A stretch of DNA of 11,531 nt from JAYXXU01 sp049301135 (GTDB lineage: Bacteria; Pseudomonadota; Gammaproteobacteria; Pseudomonadales; Moraxellaceae). A program made the translations under genes and the position numbers. Positions 1 to 6,669 of the stretch are shown one piece after another. Numbering within the stretch: the stretch's first letter is position 1; every line of letters begins with the position of its first letter. The notes under the pieces are model-generated. The model searched no databases and had not been told where the DNA came from. It saw nothing but the letters and a program-made list of their open reading frames with translations. The DNA lies in contig JBAQKP010000228.1 in the NCBI GenBank assembly GCA_049301135.1, positions 1 through 11,531 on the forward strand. Direction: 5' to 3'.

Positions 1-80
1 CATCAATCCTACCCAACATCTAAAAGCAAGCGGCAGCTTAAGGCAGTCCAGCCACTAACGCCAGTGGGCAATTCAGACAC
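1..80. other. Window edge, possible 3' end of an upstream gene
   Basis: No complete gene lies here. On the plus strand the frame starting at base 2 is open to a TAA at 56-58, which would leave 23 bases before the hairpin at 81-114. That spacing suits the tail of a plus-strand gene ending in a terminator. The 18 visible residues are not enough to recognise a family, so this is only a possibility. Confidence 0.2.
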
Positions 81-114
81 AAAAAAACCGCCAGACTAAA
101 CCGACGGTTTTTTT
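81..114. terminator. Bidirectional rho-independent terminator
   Basis: A 10-bp inverted repeat (81-90 with 105-114) made of seven A/T pairs and a CCG/CGG core encloses a 14-base loop. Either strand therefore gives a short GC stem followed by seven U. It lies 24 bases past the stop of the minus-strand hydrolase and probably ends that transcript. It could also end a gene entering from the left. The GC core is short, so efficiency may be modest. Confidence 0.6.
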
Positions 115-137
115 AGATACGCGTCTACAGCGACGGG

Positions 138-878
138 TTAAGCCAGCTTTGCGGCAAAAAAATCTTGCAGCGACTGCCACGAGGCGTGATCGGCTTCGGC
201 GTTATAACCGAGATCCACCCCGTTATCCACCGCACGCTGATCGGCGGCTGGATTGGTAAAGCCATGCTTGGCGTCTTTGTGCAGATGCACCGTCAGCTCG
301 ACTTCGGCGGCAGTCATTTCGGCTTTAAAACCTTCGAGTGCGTCCATCGTGATCATGCTATCGGCTAGACCATGCTCAATTAGCACCGCTGCGGTCATTT
401 TGCCCAGTTGAGCAGGTGCTTTCGGCGATAGCTCACCATGAAACGACGCAACAGCTTGCAGCGGCATGCCTTCACGCGCCATGTCGAGGGCGATTTTGCC
501 GCCGAAGCAATAGCCCATCGCAGCCACGCGATTTTCGTCGATTTCGGGCAGTTTGCGCAGTTGCTCTAGTCCGGCTTGGGCGCGTTGCATCAGCACGTCT
601 TGGTTATTCAGCATTTGCATCATCCACTCGTAGGCTTGTGGTGCAGCCGTGGTGGTTTTACCGTCGCCATATACATCAATCGCCAACGCGGCATAGCCGA
701 GTTCGGCCAGTGCATCGGCACGGCGCATCGGATAATCGGTTAGACCCCACCATTCGGGCGCGATCACCACAGCGGCAACTTGTTGATTGGTATCGGCGGG
801 CAAAGCCAAATAGCTATGCAAGGTTGTGCCATCTGGCGCGGTATAAGTCAGGGTGCGGGTATTAATAACCAAGGACAC
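138..878 (-). CDS. Dienelactone hydrolase family protein
   Basis: A 246-residue cytoplasmic alpha/beta hydrolase of the dienelactone hydrolase (DLH) family. Characterised members open dienelactone to maleylacetate in chlorocatechol degradation, but many homologues have other or unknown substrates. The family's Cys-His-Asp triad is visible: Cys124 in GYCFGG (122-127), Asp173 in HGLADSM and His205 in KHGFTNP. Glu42 in PEWWGL sits where the DLH glutamate that activates the cysteine is expected. Length matches the family. The start is a GTG at 876-878, supported by AGGAG (887-891) eight bases upstream. No catechol or chloroaromatic genes lie nearby, so the true substrate is open. It appears to be a single-gene unit bounded by a terminator at 81-114 and a candidate promoter at 939-967. 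Confidence 0.88.
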   Translation of the reverse strand: MSLVINTRTLTYTAPDGTTLHSYLALPADTNQQVAAVVIAPEWWGLTDYPMRRADALAELGYAALAIDVYGDGKTTTAAPQAYEWMMQMLNNQDVLMQRAQAGLEQLRKLPEIDENRVAAMGYCFGGKIALDMAREGMPLQAVASFHGELSPKAPAQLGKMTAAVLIEHGLADSMITMDALEGFKAEMTAAEVELTVHLHKDAKHGFTNPAADQRAVDNGVDLGYNAEADHASWQSLQDFFAAKLA

Positions 879-938
879 GGTACAGACTCCTGTCGGGTGT
901 CAAAACGGAAAAATTAGAATCACCACACCATACGATTT

Positions 939-967
939 TTTTTATGCTGATTTTCAGTGGATTGCAA
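939..967 (-). promoter_or_regulatory. Candidate promoter of the dienelactone hydrolase gene
   Basis: On the minus strand TTGCAA (962-967) and TAAAAA (939-944) are separated by exactly 17 bases. Each matches the sigma-70 consensus at four of six positions. They lie 61-89 bases upstream of the GTG start. The region is AT-rich, so the match could be chance. Confidence 0.33.
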
Positions 968-980
968 GATCCCAACAATT

Positions 981-1014
981 TCACCACGCGGCGAGACAAT
1001 TCGCCGCATGGTGA
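981..1014. other. Strong hairpin downstream of the DUF1328 gene
   Basis: A 14-bp inverted repeat (981-994 with 1001-1014) with one mismatch, a possible G-U pair on the minus strand, and a six-base loop. The stem is GC-rich around GCGGCGA/TCGCCGC. It begins 30 bases past the stop of the DUF1328 gene in that gene's direction. No proper U-tract follows on either strand, only GAAATTG on the minus side, so it is either a weak terminator or a 3' mRNA-stabilising structure. Confidence 0.55.
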
Positions 1015-1043
1015 GTTGATCCGTCTAGGGGTAACGCCGTGCT

Positions 1044-1208
1044 TTAAATTGCGGCTTTACCACGGAACACGAAGCCAACGATGGCAAGAATCACGGCAAC
1101 CACGAGGAAAATCCACGCAAAGTCAGCCGACATACCTGCGACACCACCAAAACCCAATACACTTGCGATCAACGCAACCACTGCAAAAATAATAGCCCAA
1201 CGAAACAT
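1044..1208 (-). CDS. DUF1328 small inner-membrane protein (YtjA family)
   Basis: A 54-residue protein made almost entirely of two hydrophobic segments (about residues 4-22 and 30-48), joined by a Gly-rich turn (GFGGVAG) and ending in a short basic tail (FRGKAAI). This is the DUF1328/YtjA pattern: small membrane proteins of unknown function, usually monocistronic. The ATG at 1206-1208 was chosen because GGGAG lies seven bases upstream and the family begins at MFRWA. A ten-residue extension to 1238 is possible in frame but would place the ribosome-binding site inside the gene. A strong hairpin follows its stop. An AAGTTT-N3-AAACTT inverted repeat (1238-1252) lies just upstream and might be a leader structure or operator. 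Confidence 0.85.
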   Translation of the reverse strand: MFRWAIIFAVVALIASVLGFGGVAGMSADFAWIFLVVAVILAIVGFVFRGKAAI

Positions 1209-1654
1209 GATCTTTCTCCCAAAAAACAATAACATCAAAGTTTAAAAAACTTAGTAACATCCCTGATTGCGCTGACAATCGGCCGCTACTGAACACAACT
1301 TCAAGATAGCTGAACAGTGCAATCTGGCTGTGCAGCTTTTGTTTAGGGTTGTTGCAGTTTGCAAGGTTGCCAAAAATCGATAAAAAGTTTTTTTAATTTT
1401 ATGTTTTTGATAAATATTATTTTTATTTTTTTTCTGGCGTAAGAGGCTCAATCTACCGTTACGCAAACCGCGATAGATGGTGATTTTACTTACGCAACCC
1501 AGCCCAAAAGCGTGCAGACGTGACCGGCTACGTTACATTTTTGGCTCATAACAGGCGTTCTGGTAGGCGTTGTGTGCGTGTTTACGCTCCCGATGTGACT
1601 GAATTTTGAGTATGCTGTCACTTGTTGCGTGAGTAAGTGATTGAGTAGCCTGCT
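1209..1654. other. Divergent intergenic region, AT-rich, no gene seen
   Basis: About 445 bases separate the minus-strand DUF1328 gene from the plus-strand YcgN gene. I see no convincing coding region; the longest open stretches are low-complexity and lack ribosome-binding sites. Notable content: the inverted repeat AAGTTT-N3-AAACTT at 1238-1252; a very AT-rich run at about 1380-1433; direct repeats of TTACGCAA at 1459-1466 and 1490-1497, with an inverted GCGTAA at 1437-1442. No sigma-70 promoter stands out for either gene, although both must start here. A small RNA cannot be excluded. Confidence 0.6.
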
Positions 1655-2104
1655 GTGAGCGAGATTCGGGATAAATTTTGGGAAAACTATACACTGACTG
1701 AACTGAATGCCGCCGAATGGGAGGCGTTATGTGACGGCTGTGGCTTGTGCTGTCTGGTCAAGCTCGAAGATGAGGACAGTGGCGAGGTGGCCTATACCAA
1801 GCTGGCCTGTAAGCTGTTGGACTGTAAAACCGCGCGTTGTAGTGACTACAGCAATCGCCGCGAGCATGTGCCGGATTGTTTGCAACTCACGCCGGAAATG
1901 GTGAAAACGCTGCATTGGTTGCCGCCGTCTTGTGCCTATAAACGCGTCGATCAAGGCCAAAAATTGCCGCGCTGGCATCCGCTACTGACCGGCACACCGA
2001 AAAGCGTGCGTGAGGCGCGTAAGTCCGCTGCTGGGCGCTGTATCCCCGAATACATGGTCGATGCTGAGGATGTCGAAGACTATATTGTGAAATGGGTGCG
2101 TTAA
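1655..2104 (+). CDS. ycgN: YcgN family (UPF0260) cysteine-cluster protein
   Basis: A 149-residue cytoplasmic protein matching the YcgN/UPF0260 family in length and motif order. It belongs to the broader CxxCxxCC group, thought to bind zinc or an iron-sulfur cluster; its biochemical role is unknown. Visible features are CDGCGLCC (26-33), Cys52, Cys57, Cys62, Cys75 in VPDC, the HWLPPSCAY segment (87-95) and WHPLLTG (107-113). All are typical of the family. The start is GTG at 1655-1657 with only a weak ribosome-binding sequence; the family N-terminus (a Trp-containing leader, then AEWE.LCDGCG) fits this start. A DUF4279-like gene follows 46 bases downstream on the same strand and may be co-transcribed. 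Confidence 0.9.
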   Translation: MSEIRDKFWENYTLTELNAAEWEALCDGCGLCCLVKLEDEDSGEVAYTKLACKLLDCKTARCSDYSNRREHVPDCLQLTPEMVKTLHWLPPSCAYKRVDQGQKLPRWHPLLTGTPKSVREARKSAAGRCIPEYMVDAEDVEDYIVKWVR

Positions 2105-2150
2105 TTGTGTTGGGTATTTGATCACTCAATCACCAATAGGAATTATTCGT

Positions 2151-3023
2151 ATGTCAAATAGTCAACATGATCAAACCACGCTATTTTTTACGGTGACTGG
2201 CGACGCAGACGCACACGAGTTAATTGAGCAGTACCAATTACGTCAGGTTGAAGGTTGGAATCACGCTGAGATTGCCGAAGAGCAATATCAATTTGAGCAG
2301 ATGTGCTTGCGGTTTACTCCGAACGAACAACCCAATAACTTTTGCGATGTCGATCAAGTCTTGAATGGGAGTTGGACGCAGTTTCCGCAGTATTTGCAAC
2401 GCACTCGACAGTTGCCAGCTCATCTAAAACGGACATTGCATATTGTAAGACATGCGGTGAATTGCCAGTCGGCAGGCTTTCACCTCAGTCGTGACAGTGT
2501 GCGGCAGTTGGCACGACTCAACGCCGCAGTGATCTTACACGGCTATCAAGATGTCGATGATGGGTTGGATTTTCCATACGCCAAAAAACTATCAAACCCC
2601 GACCGTGAACCAACCCAAAGCCCCTATGAGCGAGTGTATTTTTCGGTTGCCTCAGAGGATTACTCAGCCGCAGAATTGACTGCAAAGATTGGCTTAGCGG
2701 TCGACCAGAGTCATTCCGTTGGTGATTTTAAACGTACTCACCCACAGACCGCAGCGCCAATCCTCTGGGATTGGACAAGCTTAACCATCAACTCAGGTCT
2801 GCCTGATGATCAGCCGATTGACCGTCATCTGGAAGCATTATTGAGCAAGCTCGAAACACGCCATGCAGAAATTTGGCAAATGGCGCAGGATTATCAGATC
2901 CGTTTTTATGTTCAGGCGGCGGGTTATGTGAGTAATCCACATGAGCGACAACTGTCTAGCGAGACGATTTGTCGTTTGGCGCGGTTAGGTGTGAGCCTTG
3001 ACGTTGATTTTTACTTTGTTTAA
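2151..3023 (+). CDS. Protein with two DUF4279-like halves
   Basis: A 290-residue soluble protein with no signal peptide or membrane segment. The C-terminal half (about 160-290) has the look of DUF4279: a strand opening (VYFSVASED), a WDWTSL segment, an acidic helix with paired Leu (HLEALLSKLE), then a strand and the ending LARLGVSLDVDFYF. The N-terminal half (about 11-133) repeats this plan in diverged form: LFFTVTGD aligns with VYFSVASE, and LSRDSVRQLARL (112-123) with LSSETICRLARL (268-279). I infer a tandem duplication or two-domain arrangement joined by a linker at about 136-158. The function of DUF4279 is unknown. The start is ATG 2151 with AGGAA at 2138-2142; an in-frame TTG at 2118 lacks a ribosome-binding site. 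It lies 46 bases after ycgN. Confidence 0.75.
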   Translation: MSNSQHDQTTLFFTVTGDADAHELIEQYQLRQVEGWNHAEIAEEQYQFEQMCLRFTPNEQPNNFCDVDQVLNGSWTQFPQYLQRTRQLPAHLKRTLHIVRHAVNCQSAGFHLSRDSVRQLARLNAAVILHGYQDVDDGLDFPYAKKLSNPDREPTQSPYERVYFSVASEDYSAAELTAKIGLAVDQSHSVGDFKRTHPQTAAPILWDWTSLTINSGLPDDQPIDRHLEALLSKLETRHAEIWQMAQDYQIRFYVQAAGYVSNPHERQLSSETICRLARLGVSLDVDFYFV

Positions 3024-3058
3024 CGATTTGTTGAACAACGAAATGCATGATCGAGTTG

Positions 3059-3094
3059 AAAAAAAATTGCCGACTGAGCTTTAAGTCAGTCGGC
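3059..3094 (-). terminator. Rho-independent terminator of the acyl-CoA ligase gene
   Basis: A perfect 9-bp stem (3069-3077 with 3086-3094, GCCGACTGA/TCAGTCGGC) with an eight-base loop. On the minus strand it is followed by AA and a run of eight T or more (3059-3068). It lies ten bases past the stop of the minus-strand ligase. On the plus strand no U-tract follows, so it is a poor terminator for the gene ending at 3023. Confidence 0.85.
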
Positions 3095-3103
3095 TAAAAA
3101 GAT

Positions 3104-4801
3104 CTAGCCCCAAATCACTTTTTGCTGCTGGGCGCGCCAGCCCTCAGCATGTTGCACATACTGATCTTCGATGATGTTACGCTTGATTTTCATGGTTGGG
3201 GTTAAAAAACCATTGTCCATCGTCCACTGTTCTTTCACCACCACCAGATAGTCGAGCCGCTCGTGATCCTCAAGCGACTGATTGACATTGTGTAAGAGAC
3301 TTTGAAATTCCTGCGACAGTGTAGTGTGCAGCAAACTGCCGTTTTTTAACTCGTTTTGCGCATCGAGTGACAGCATGACTAAGGCAAACGGCTGTGGCTC
3401 GCCAGAGCCGGTGACACAGACTGCTTCAATCTTGGGGTGGTTGTTCAGTTTGTTTTCAATTGGGGCAGGTGCGACATATTTGCCCTTGCTGGTTTTAAAC
3501 AACTCCTTGACCCGCCCTGTGATTTTGAGCCGGTTTTGTGCATCAATCTCACCACGATCTCCAGTCTTAAAGAAGCCATCTGCGGTCATTTCTTCCGCCA
3601 TTTTGTCCGGCATCTTATGAGAGCCGAGCATTTGGGCAGGGCTTTTGACTTCGATTTCACCGTTTTCAGCGATGCGATGCTGGACGTTTGGATTGGGTGA
3701 GCCGACATAGCCGACCCGCACCTGATTCGGGCGTGAGGCGTGCGAATAGGCGAAATTTTCTGACATGCCGTATACGTCGAGCAACTCTAGCCCAAGATTG
3801 CGATACCATTCAATCACATGTGGCGGTAGCGGTGCAGAGCCGGTCAGTGCCAGTCGCACTTTCTGCAAGCCGAGTTGGGTCAAAATTTTCTTTTTGACGA
3901 TTCTGTTTAACACTGGAATTTTAAATAAAATCCGTTGTTTTTTAAGCGGTAACTTTTCGCACACCCCCAAATAAAACTTCGTCCACAAGCGCGGCACTGA
4001 AAAGAAAATAGTGGGTTCGGCACGTTGTAAATCTTGCACGAAGCTTTCCAGTCCTTGCGAAAAAAACACATGAAAACCGGCATATAGCGAAATACTTTCG
4101 ACGGCGGCACGCTCTGCGACATGCGCCAGCGGCAGGTAGGACAACATGCGATCTTTTGGGTTAAAACCCCATTCGTCCGCCATGTTATTGGCGACCGCCA
4201 TCATGTTGCCAAAGCTGTGAAGCACACCTTTGGGACAGCCAGTGCTGCCGGAGGTGTAGACAATCGTGGCGACCTGATCAAGCGTCGGTAACTTCGGTTG
4301 CGCCAGTGCGGGTACGCTGCGGATCAGGTCTGTCCATTGGACTTTTTTGTTCAATTCGGTAGGCGCGAGCGGTGTCGCGATAATAGGAAGCTCTGCTGGA
4401 ATAATCTGTTTGATCTCATGCCAGCCGTCGGCTTTGCCATCCATTTTGCCGATGATCAGCAGCTTGGCGTCGCTGTGTTCCAGCACATAAGCAGCCGAGT
4501 CGGCATTTAAGGTCGGATAGAGTGGTACGGTCACATGTCCCGCCATCCAAATCGCCAGATCAGCCATGATCCAGTGTGCTGAGTTGCGCCCGAGTAGCGC
4601 GATATTGCTGTGCTGTGGCAAACCGATGGATTGTAGGTGTTGGGCAATCCGTCGCACTTCGTCACCGACTTGCTGCCACGTCCAGTCTTGTACGCGGCCA
4701 TCGGGATAGGGCTGGGTCAGATAGACTTGCTGGGGTGCGCGCTGCTCCCAGTACAATAGGCAATGCAATAAGGTACTGCGTTCAGTATTGGGTTGTGACA
4801 T
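3104..4801 (-). CDS. Long-chain fatty acid CoA ligase (AMP-binding)
   Basis: A 565-residue adenylate-forming enzyme that should activate a fatty acid with ATP to acyl-AMP and then to acyl-CoA, most likely at the inner face of the membrane. Seen in order: P-loop motif YTSGSTGCPKG (182-192), LPLAHVAER (223-231) typical of long-chain ligases, YGMSE (344-348), TGD (413-415), hinge region GRVKELFKTSKGKY (429-442), and a C-terminal PTMKIKRN (535-542) carrying the catalytic lysine region. Length and motifs fit the FAA1/COG1022-type branch rather than the FadD type. The start at 4801 is preferred over one 19 codons upstream because AGGAG (4810-4814) lies eight bases before it. It is a single-gene unit with its own terminator, divergent from rarA. 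Substrate chain length cannot be read from the sequence. Confidence 0.92.
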   Translation of the reverse strand: MSQPNTERSTLLHCLLYWEQRAPQQVYLTQPYPDGRVQDWTWQQVGDEVRRIAQHLQSIGLPQHSNIALLGRNSAHWIMADLAIWMAGHVTVPLYPTLNADSAAYVLEHSDAKLLIIGKMDGKADGWHEIKQIIPAELPIIATPLAPTELNKKVQWTDLIRSVPALAQPKLPTLDQVATIVYTSGSTGCPKGVLHSFGNMMAVANNMADEWGFNPKDRMLSYLPLAHVAERAAVESISLYAGFHVFFSQGLESFVQDLQRAEPTIFFSVPRLWTKFYLGVCEKLPLKKQRILFKIPVLNRIVKKKILTQLGLQKVRLALTGSAPLPPHVIEWYRNLGLELLDVYGMSENFAYSHASRPNQVRVGYVGSPNPNVQHRIAENGEIEVKSPAQMLGSHKMPDKMAEEMTADGFFKTGDRGEIDAQNRLKITGRVKELFKTSKGKYVAPAPIENKLNNHPKIEAVCVTGSGEPQPFALVMLSLDAQNELKNGSLLHTTLSQEFQSLLHNVNQSLEDHERLDYLVVVKEQWTMDNGFLTPTMKIKRNIIEDQYVQHAEGWRAQQQKVIWG

Positions 4802-4908
4802 CGTGCTGACTCCTGTCGTTTGGTTAATTTTGCGGCAATTTAACCTAACATCTGACACGGCACAACCCTAGGCCGTGATGCTCATTTTGTCTGGTGGAGA
4901 TAACATTT

Positions 4909-4921
4909 TTGCCACTGGCAA
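4909..4921. promoter_or_regulatory. Palindrome in the ligase/rarA divergent promoter region
   Basis: TTGCCA-C-TGGCAA is a perfect 6+1+6 palindrome in the 207-base gap between the divergent acyl-CoA ligase and rarA starts. It is 108 bases upstream of the ligase and 88 upstream of rarA. It is suited to a dimeric regulator, but I do not recognise it as a known fatty-acid regulator site, and no regulator gene lies beside it. Confidence 0.35.
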
Positions 4922-4936
4922 TCCTGAGCGGCTGCA

Positions 4937-4965
4937 TTGCTGTGGTTGGATGGATCACTTAAGAT
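4937..4965 (+). promoter_or_regulatory. Candidate rarA promoter
   Basis: TTGCTG (4937-4942) and TAAGAT (4960-4965) are separated by exactly 17 bases. They match the sigma-70 consensus at three and four of six positions. Transcription would start near 4972, giving a leader of about 37 bases before rarA. No SOS (LexA) box is apparent nearby. Confidence 0.35.
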
Positions 4966-5008
4966 CGGTGTCTCTTGAATGCCGTCCGTATGGACATAGG
5001 TCGCCCGC

Positions 5009-6283
5009 ATGATTCCGCTTCCCGAACGTATCCGCCCCCGCAGTCTGGCTGAGGTGATTGGTCAGCGTCACTTGCTCGGCGAGGGTGCGCCACTGCGGCA
5101 GATCGTCGATCAGGGCAAGCTGCCCTCGATGATCCTCTGGGGCGCGGCAGGCGTGGGTAAAACCACCTTAGCCTTGCTGCTTGCGGAAGCGGTGGATCGG
5201 CCTTTGGTCAGCCTGTCTGCGATCAATACTGGTGTCAAAGAGCTGCGTGAAGTGATCGCACAAGGTGGCGATCTGCTACCGCCGGTGCTGTTTATTGATG
5301 AGATTCATCGTTTTAACAAAGGTCAACAAGATGCACTGTTGGCGGCGGTCGAAAAAGGCCAAATCACCCTGATCGGTGCGACGACCGAAAATCCCTCGTT
5401 TGAGGTCAATCACGCCCTGCTGTCGCGCTGTCAGGTCTACACCCTACAGCCGCTGAATCGTGATGAGCTGATCGCCGTACTCAAGCGTGCTTTGCAGCAA
5501 GATCAAATTTTAAAACAACGTCAAATCAGTCTGCTTGAGGTCGATGCGCTGCTGCAACTGTCTGGCGGCGATGCACGTAAACTCTTAAATTTATTCGAAC
5601 TGACCATTGATACCCAACCGGTCGATCAGCCCATACAGATCAGCAATGATCTGGTGCTACACAGCGCGCAACAAAACATCGTGCGCTACGACAAGTCCGG
5701 CGATCAGCACTACGATATTGTCTCGGCGTTTATTAAATCGCTGCGTGGCAGTGATCCCGACGCGGCGCTGTATTGGATGGCACGCATGATCAAAGGCGGC
5801 GAAGATCCGCTGTTTATCGCGCGGCGTATGTTGATTTTGGCCAGTGAAGACATCGGTAATGCTAACCCGAATGCGCTGCTGCTGGCGGGCGAGTGTTTTC
5901 GGGCGGTACAGGCGCTGGGCTATCCTGAATGTCGTATCATACTGGGACAAACCGCCGTGTATCTGGCCACCAGCGCCAAAAGCAACAGCACCTATAAAGC
6001 CATCAACGCGGCATTAGCACTGGCCGAAAAAACCGCGCACTTGCCCGTGCCATTGCATCTGCGCAACGCGCCGACTGAATTCACCAAACAACAAGGTCAT
6101 GCCGCTGGCTATCAGTATGCACATGATTTCCCAGATCATTTTGTGATGCAAGATTACTTGCCCACTGAATTAAACGGTCAAAAATTGTATCAGCCTGCTG
6201 ATAATCCGCGTGAACGTGAAGCGGCACGCTTGCAGGCCGAGCGTTGGGGTGTGGGTCATGATGCGGTTAAAATCGGCAAATAA
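5009..6283 (+). CDS. rarA: Replication-associated recombination protein A (RarA/MgsA)
   Basis: A 424-residue AAA+ ATPase of the RarA/MgsA/WRNIP1 family, which acts at stalled replication forks and is related to clamp-loader subunits. Visible features: the family opening RIRPRSLAEVIGQRHLLG (8-25), Walker A GAAGVGKT (45-52), Walker B LFIDEIHRFNKGQQDALL (94-111, with DEIH at 97-100), sensor 1 IGATTENPSFE (122-132), arginine-finger Arg140 in LLSRC and sensor 2 GGDAR (186-190). The C-terminal tetramerisation region includes ASEDIGNANP and the late motif PLHLRNAPTEF. All catalytic residues are present, and length is slightly below that of E. coli RarA (shorter N-terminus). The ribosome-binding site is weak (AGG at 4997-4999). 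Its last 28 bases overlap tail-to-tail with the gene ending at 6256. Confidence 0.96.
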   Translation: MIPLPERIRPRSLAEVIGQRHLLGEGAPLRQIVDQGKLPSMILWGAAGVGKTTLALLLAEAVDRPLVSLSAINTGVKELREVIAQGGDLLPPVLFIDEIHRFNKGQQDALLAAVEKGQITLIGATTENPSFEVNHALLSRCQVYTLQPLNRDELIAVLKRALQQDQILKQRQISLLEVDALLQLSGGDARKLLNLFELTIDTQPVDQPIQISNDLVLHSAQQNIVRYDKSGDQHYDIVSAFIKSLRGSDPDAALYWMARMIKGGEDPLFIARRMLILASEDIGNANPNALLLAGECFRAVQALGYPECRIILGQTAVYLATSAKSNSTYKAINAALALAEKTAHLPVPLHLRNAPTEFTKQQGHAAGYQYAHDFPDHFVMQDYLPTELNGQKLYQPADNPREREAARLQAERWGVGHDAVKIGK

Positions 6284-6654
6284 TCCCAACAAATCAAATA
6301 TTCAGTACAGCGTTGTCGTGTGGTGGGCAGCAGCATCCGATTGATTTGTTCAAGCAGATATTGATCAAAGCAGTTGACCTGCTGTAGGTAGCGCAGCAGC
6401 GCGATCAAAGTCAGACGCTGCACATCTGCATTGCCCGTGATCAGCCACAACTCGATGACTTCAAAAATATGTACCAGTTCTGCATGCTCGCCAATGCGGA
6501 TCAGCCGAGGGATATACGCTGCCAAATCGGTCAGCGCCAAAGACAGCGGCAATTCCGCCGTATGTTGCCATGTGCGGCTGAATTGCTGCCAGATCAGGGT
6601 AAATTCAGAATGCCGTGCGAGTAAAAGGTCAAACATTTGATATCGAGTTAACAT
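6256..6654 (-). CDS. Small DUF7674-like protein
   Basis: A 132-residue protein predicted to be mostly alpha-helical and soluble. The central part (PLSLALTDLAAYIPRL, then HIFEVIELWLITGNADVQ at 62-79, then LTLIALLRYLQ) resembles the DUF7674 pattern as I remember it: a short domain in which a helical pair precedes a phrase like 'if..iE..l..gd..v' and a final Leu-rich helix. Function is unknown; the assignment is from memory and tentative. It sits 15 bases after the esterase stop codon, in the same reading frame, so it is probably co-transcribed and perhaps translated by coupling, since no good ribosome-binding site precedes ATG 6654. Its 3' end overlaps rarA by 28 bases on the opposite strand. 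A second ATG at 6636 is an alternative start. Confidence 0.68.
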   Translation of the reverse strand: MLTRYQMFDLLLARHSEFTLIWQQFSRTWQHTAELPLSLALTDLAAYIPRLIRIGEHAELVHIFEVIELWLITGNADVQRLTLIALLRYLQQVNCFDQYLLEQINRMLLPTTRQRCTEYLICWDYLPILTAS

Positions 6655-6669
6655 ACCACGACGCTTGTT

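Noticed and set aside
1..99. An open frame from base 1 to a TAA at 97-99 on the plus strand
   Set aside because: It runs into the terminator hairpin at 81-114, so it is unlikely to be coding.
416..865. A 149-codon open frame on the plus strand
   Set aside because: It lies wholly antisense to the dienelactone hydrolase gene, whose triad residues and ribosome-binding site are convincing. The product has an Arg-rich, low-complexity composition and no family resemblance.
1251..1466. A 71-codon open frame on the minus strand in the intergenic region
   Set aside because: The product is Lys/Asn-rich from the AT-rich run, has no ribosome-binding site and no recognisable domain.
885..4817. The decamer GACTCCTGTC repeated at 885-894 and 4808-4817
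   Set aside because: It is the extended ribosome-binding site (GACAGGAGTC on the minus strand) of two genes, each eight bases before its start. Similar AGGAGT sites precede dapA and the esterase. Shared function explains the likeness without a repeat family.
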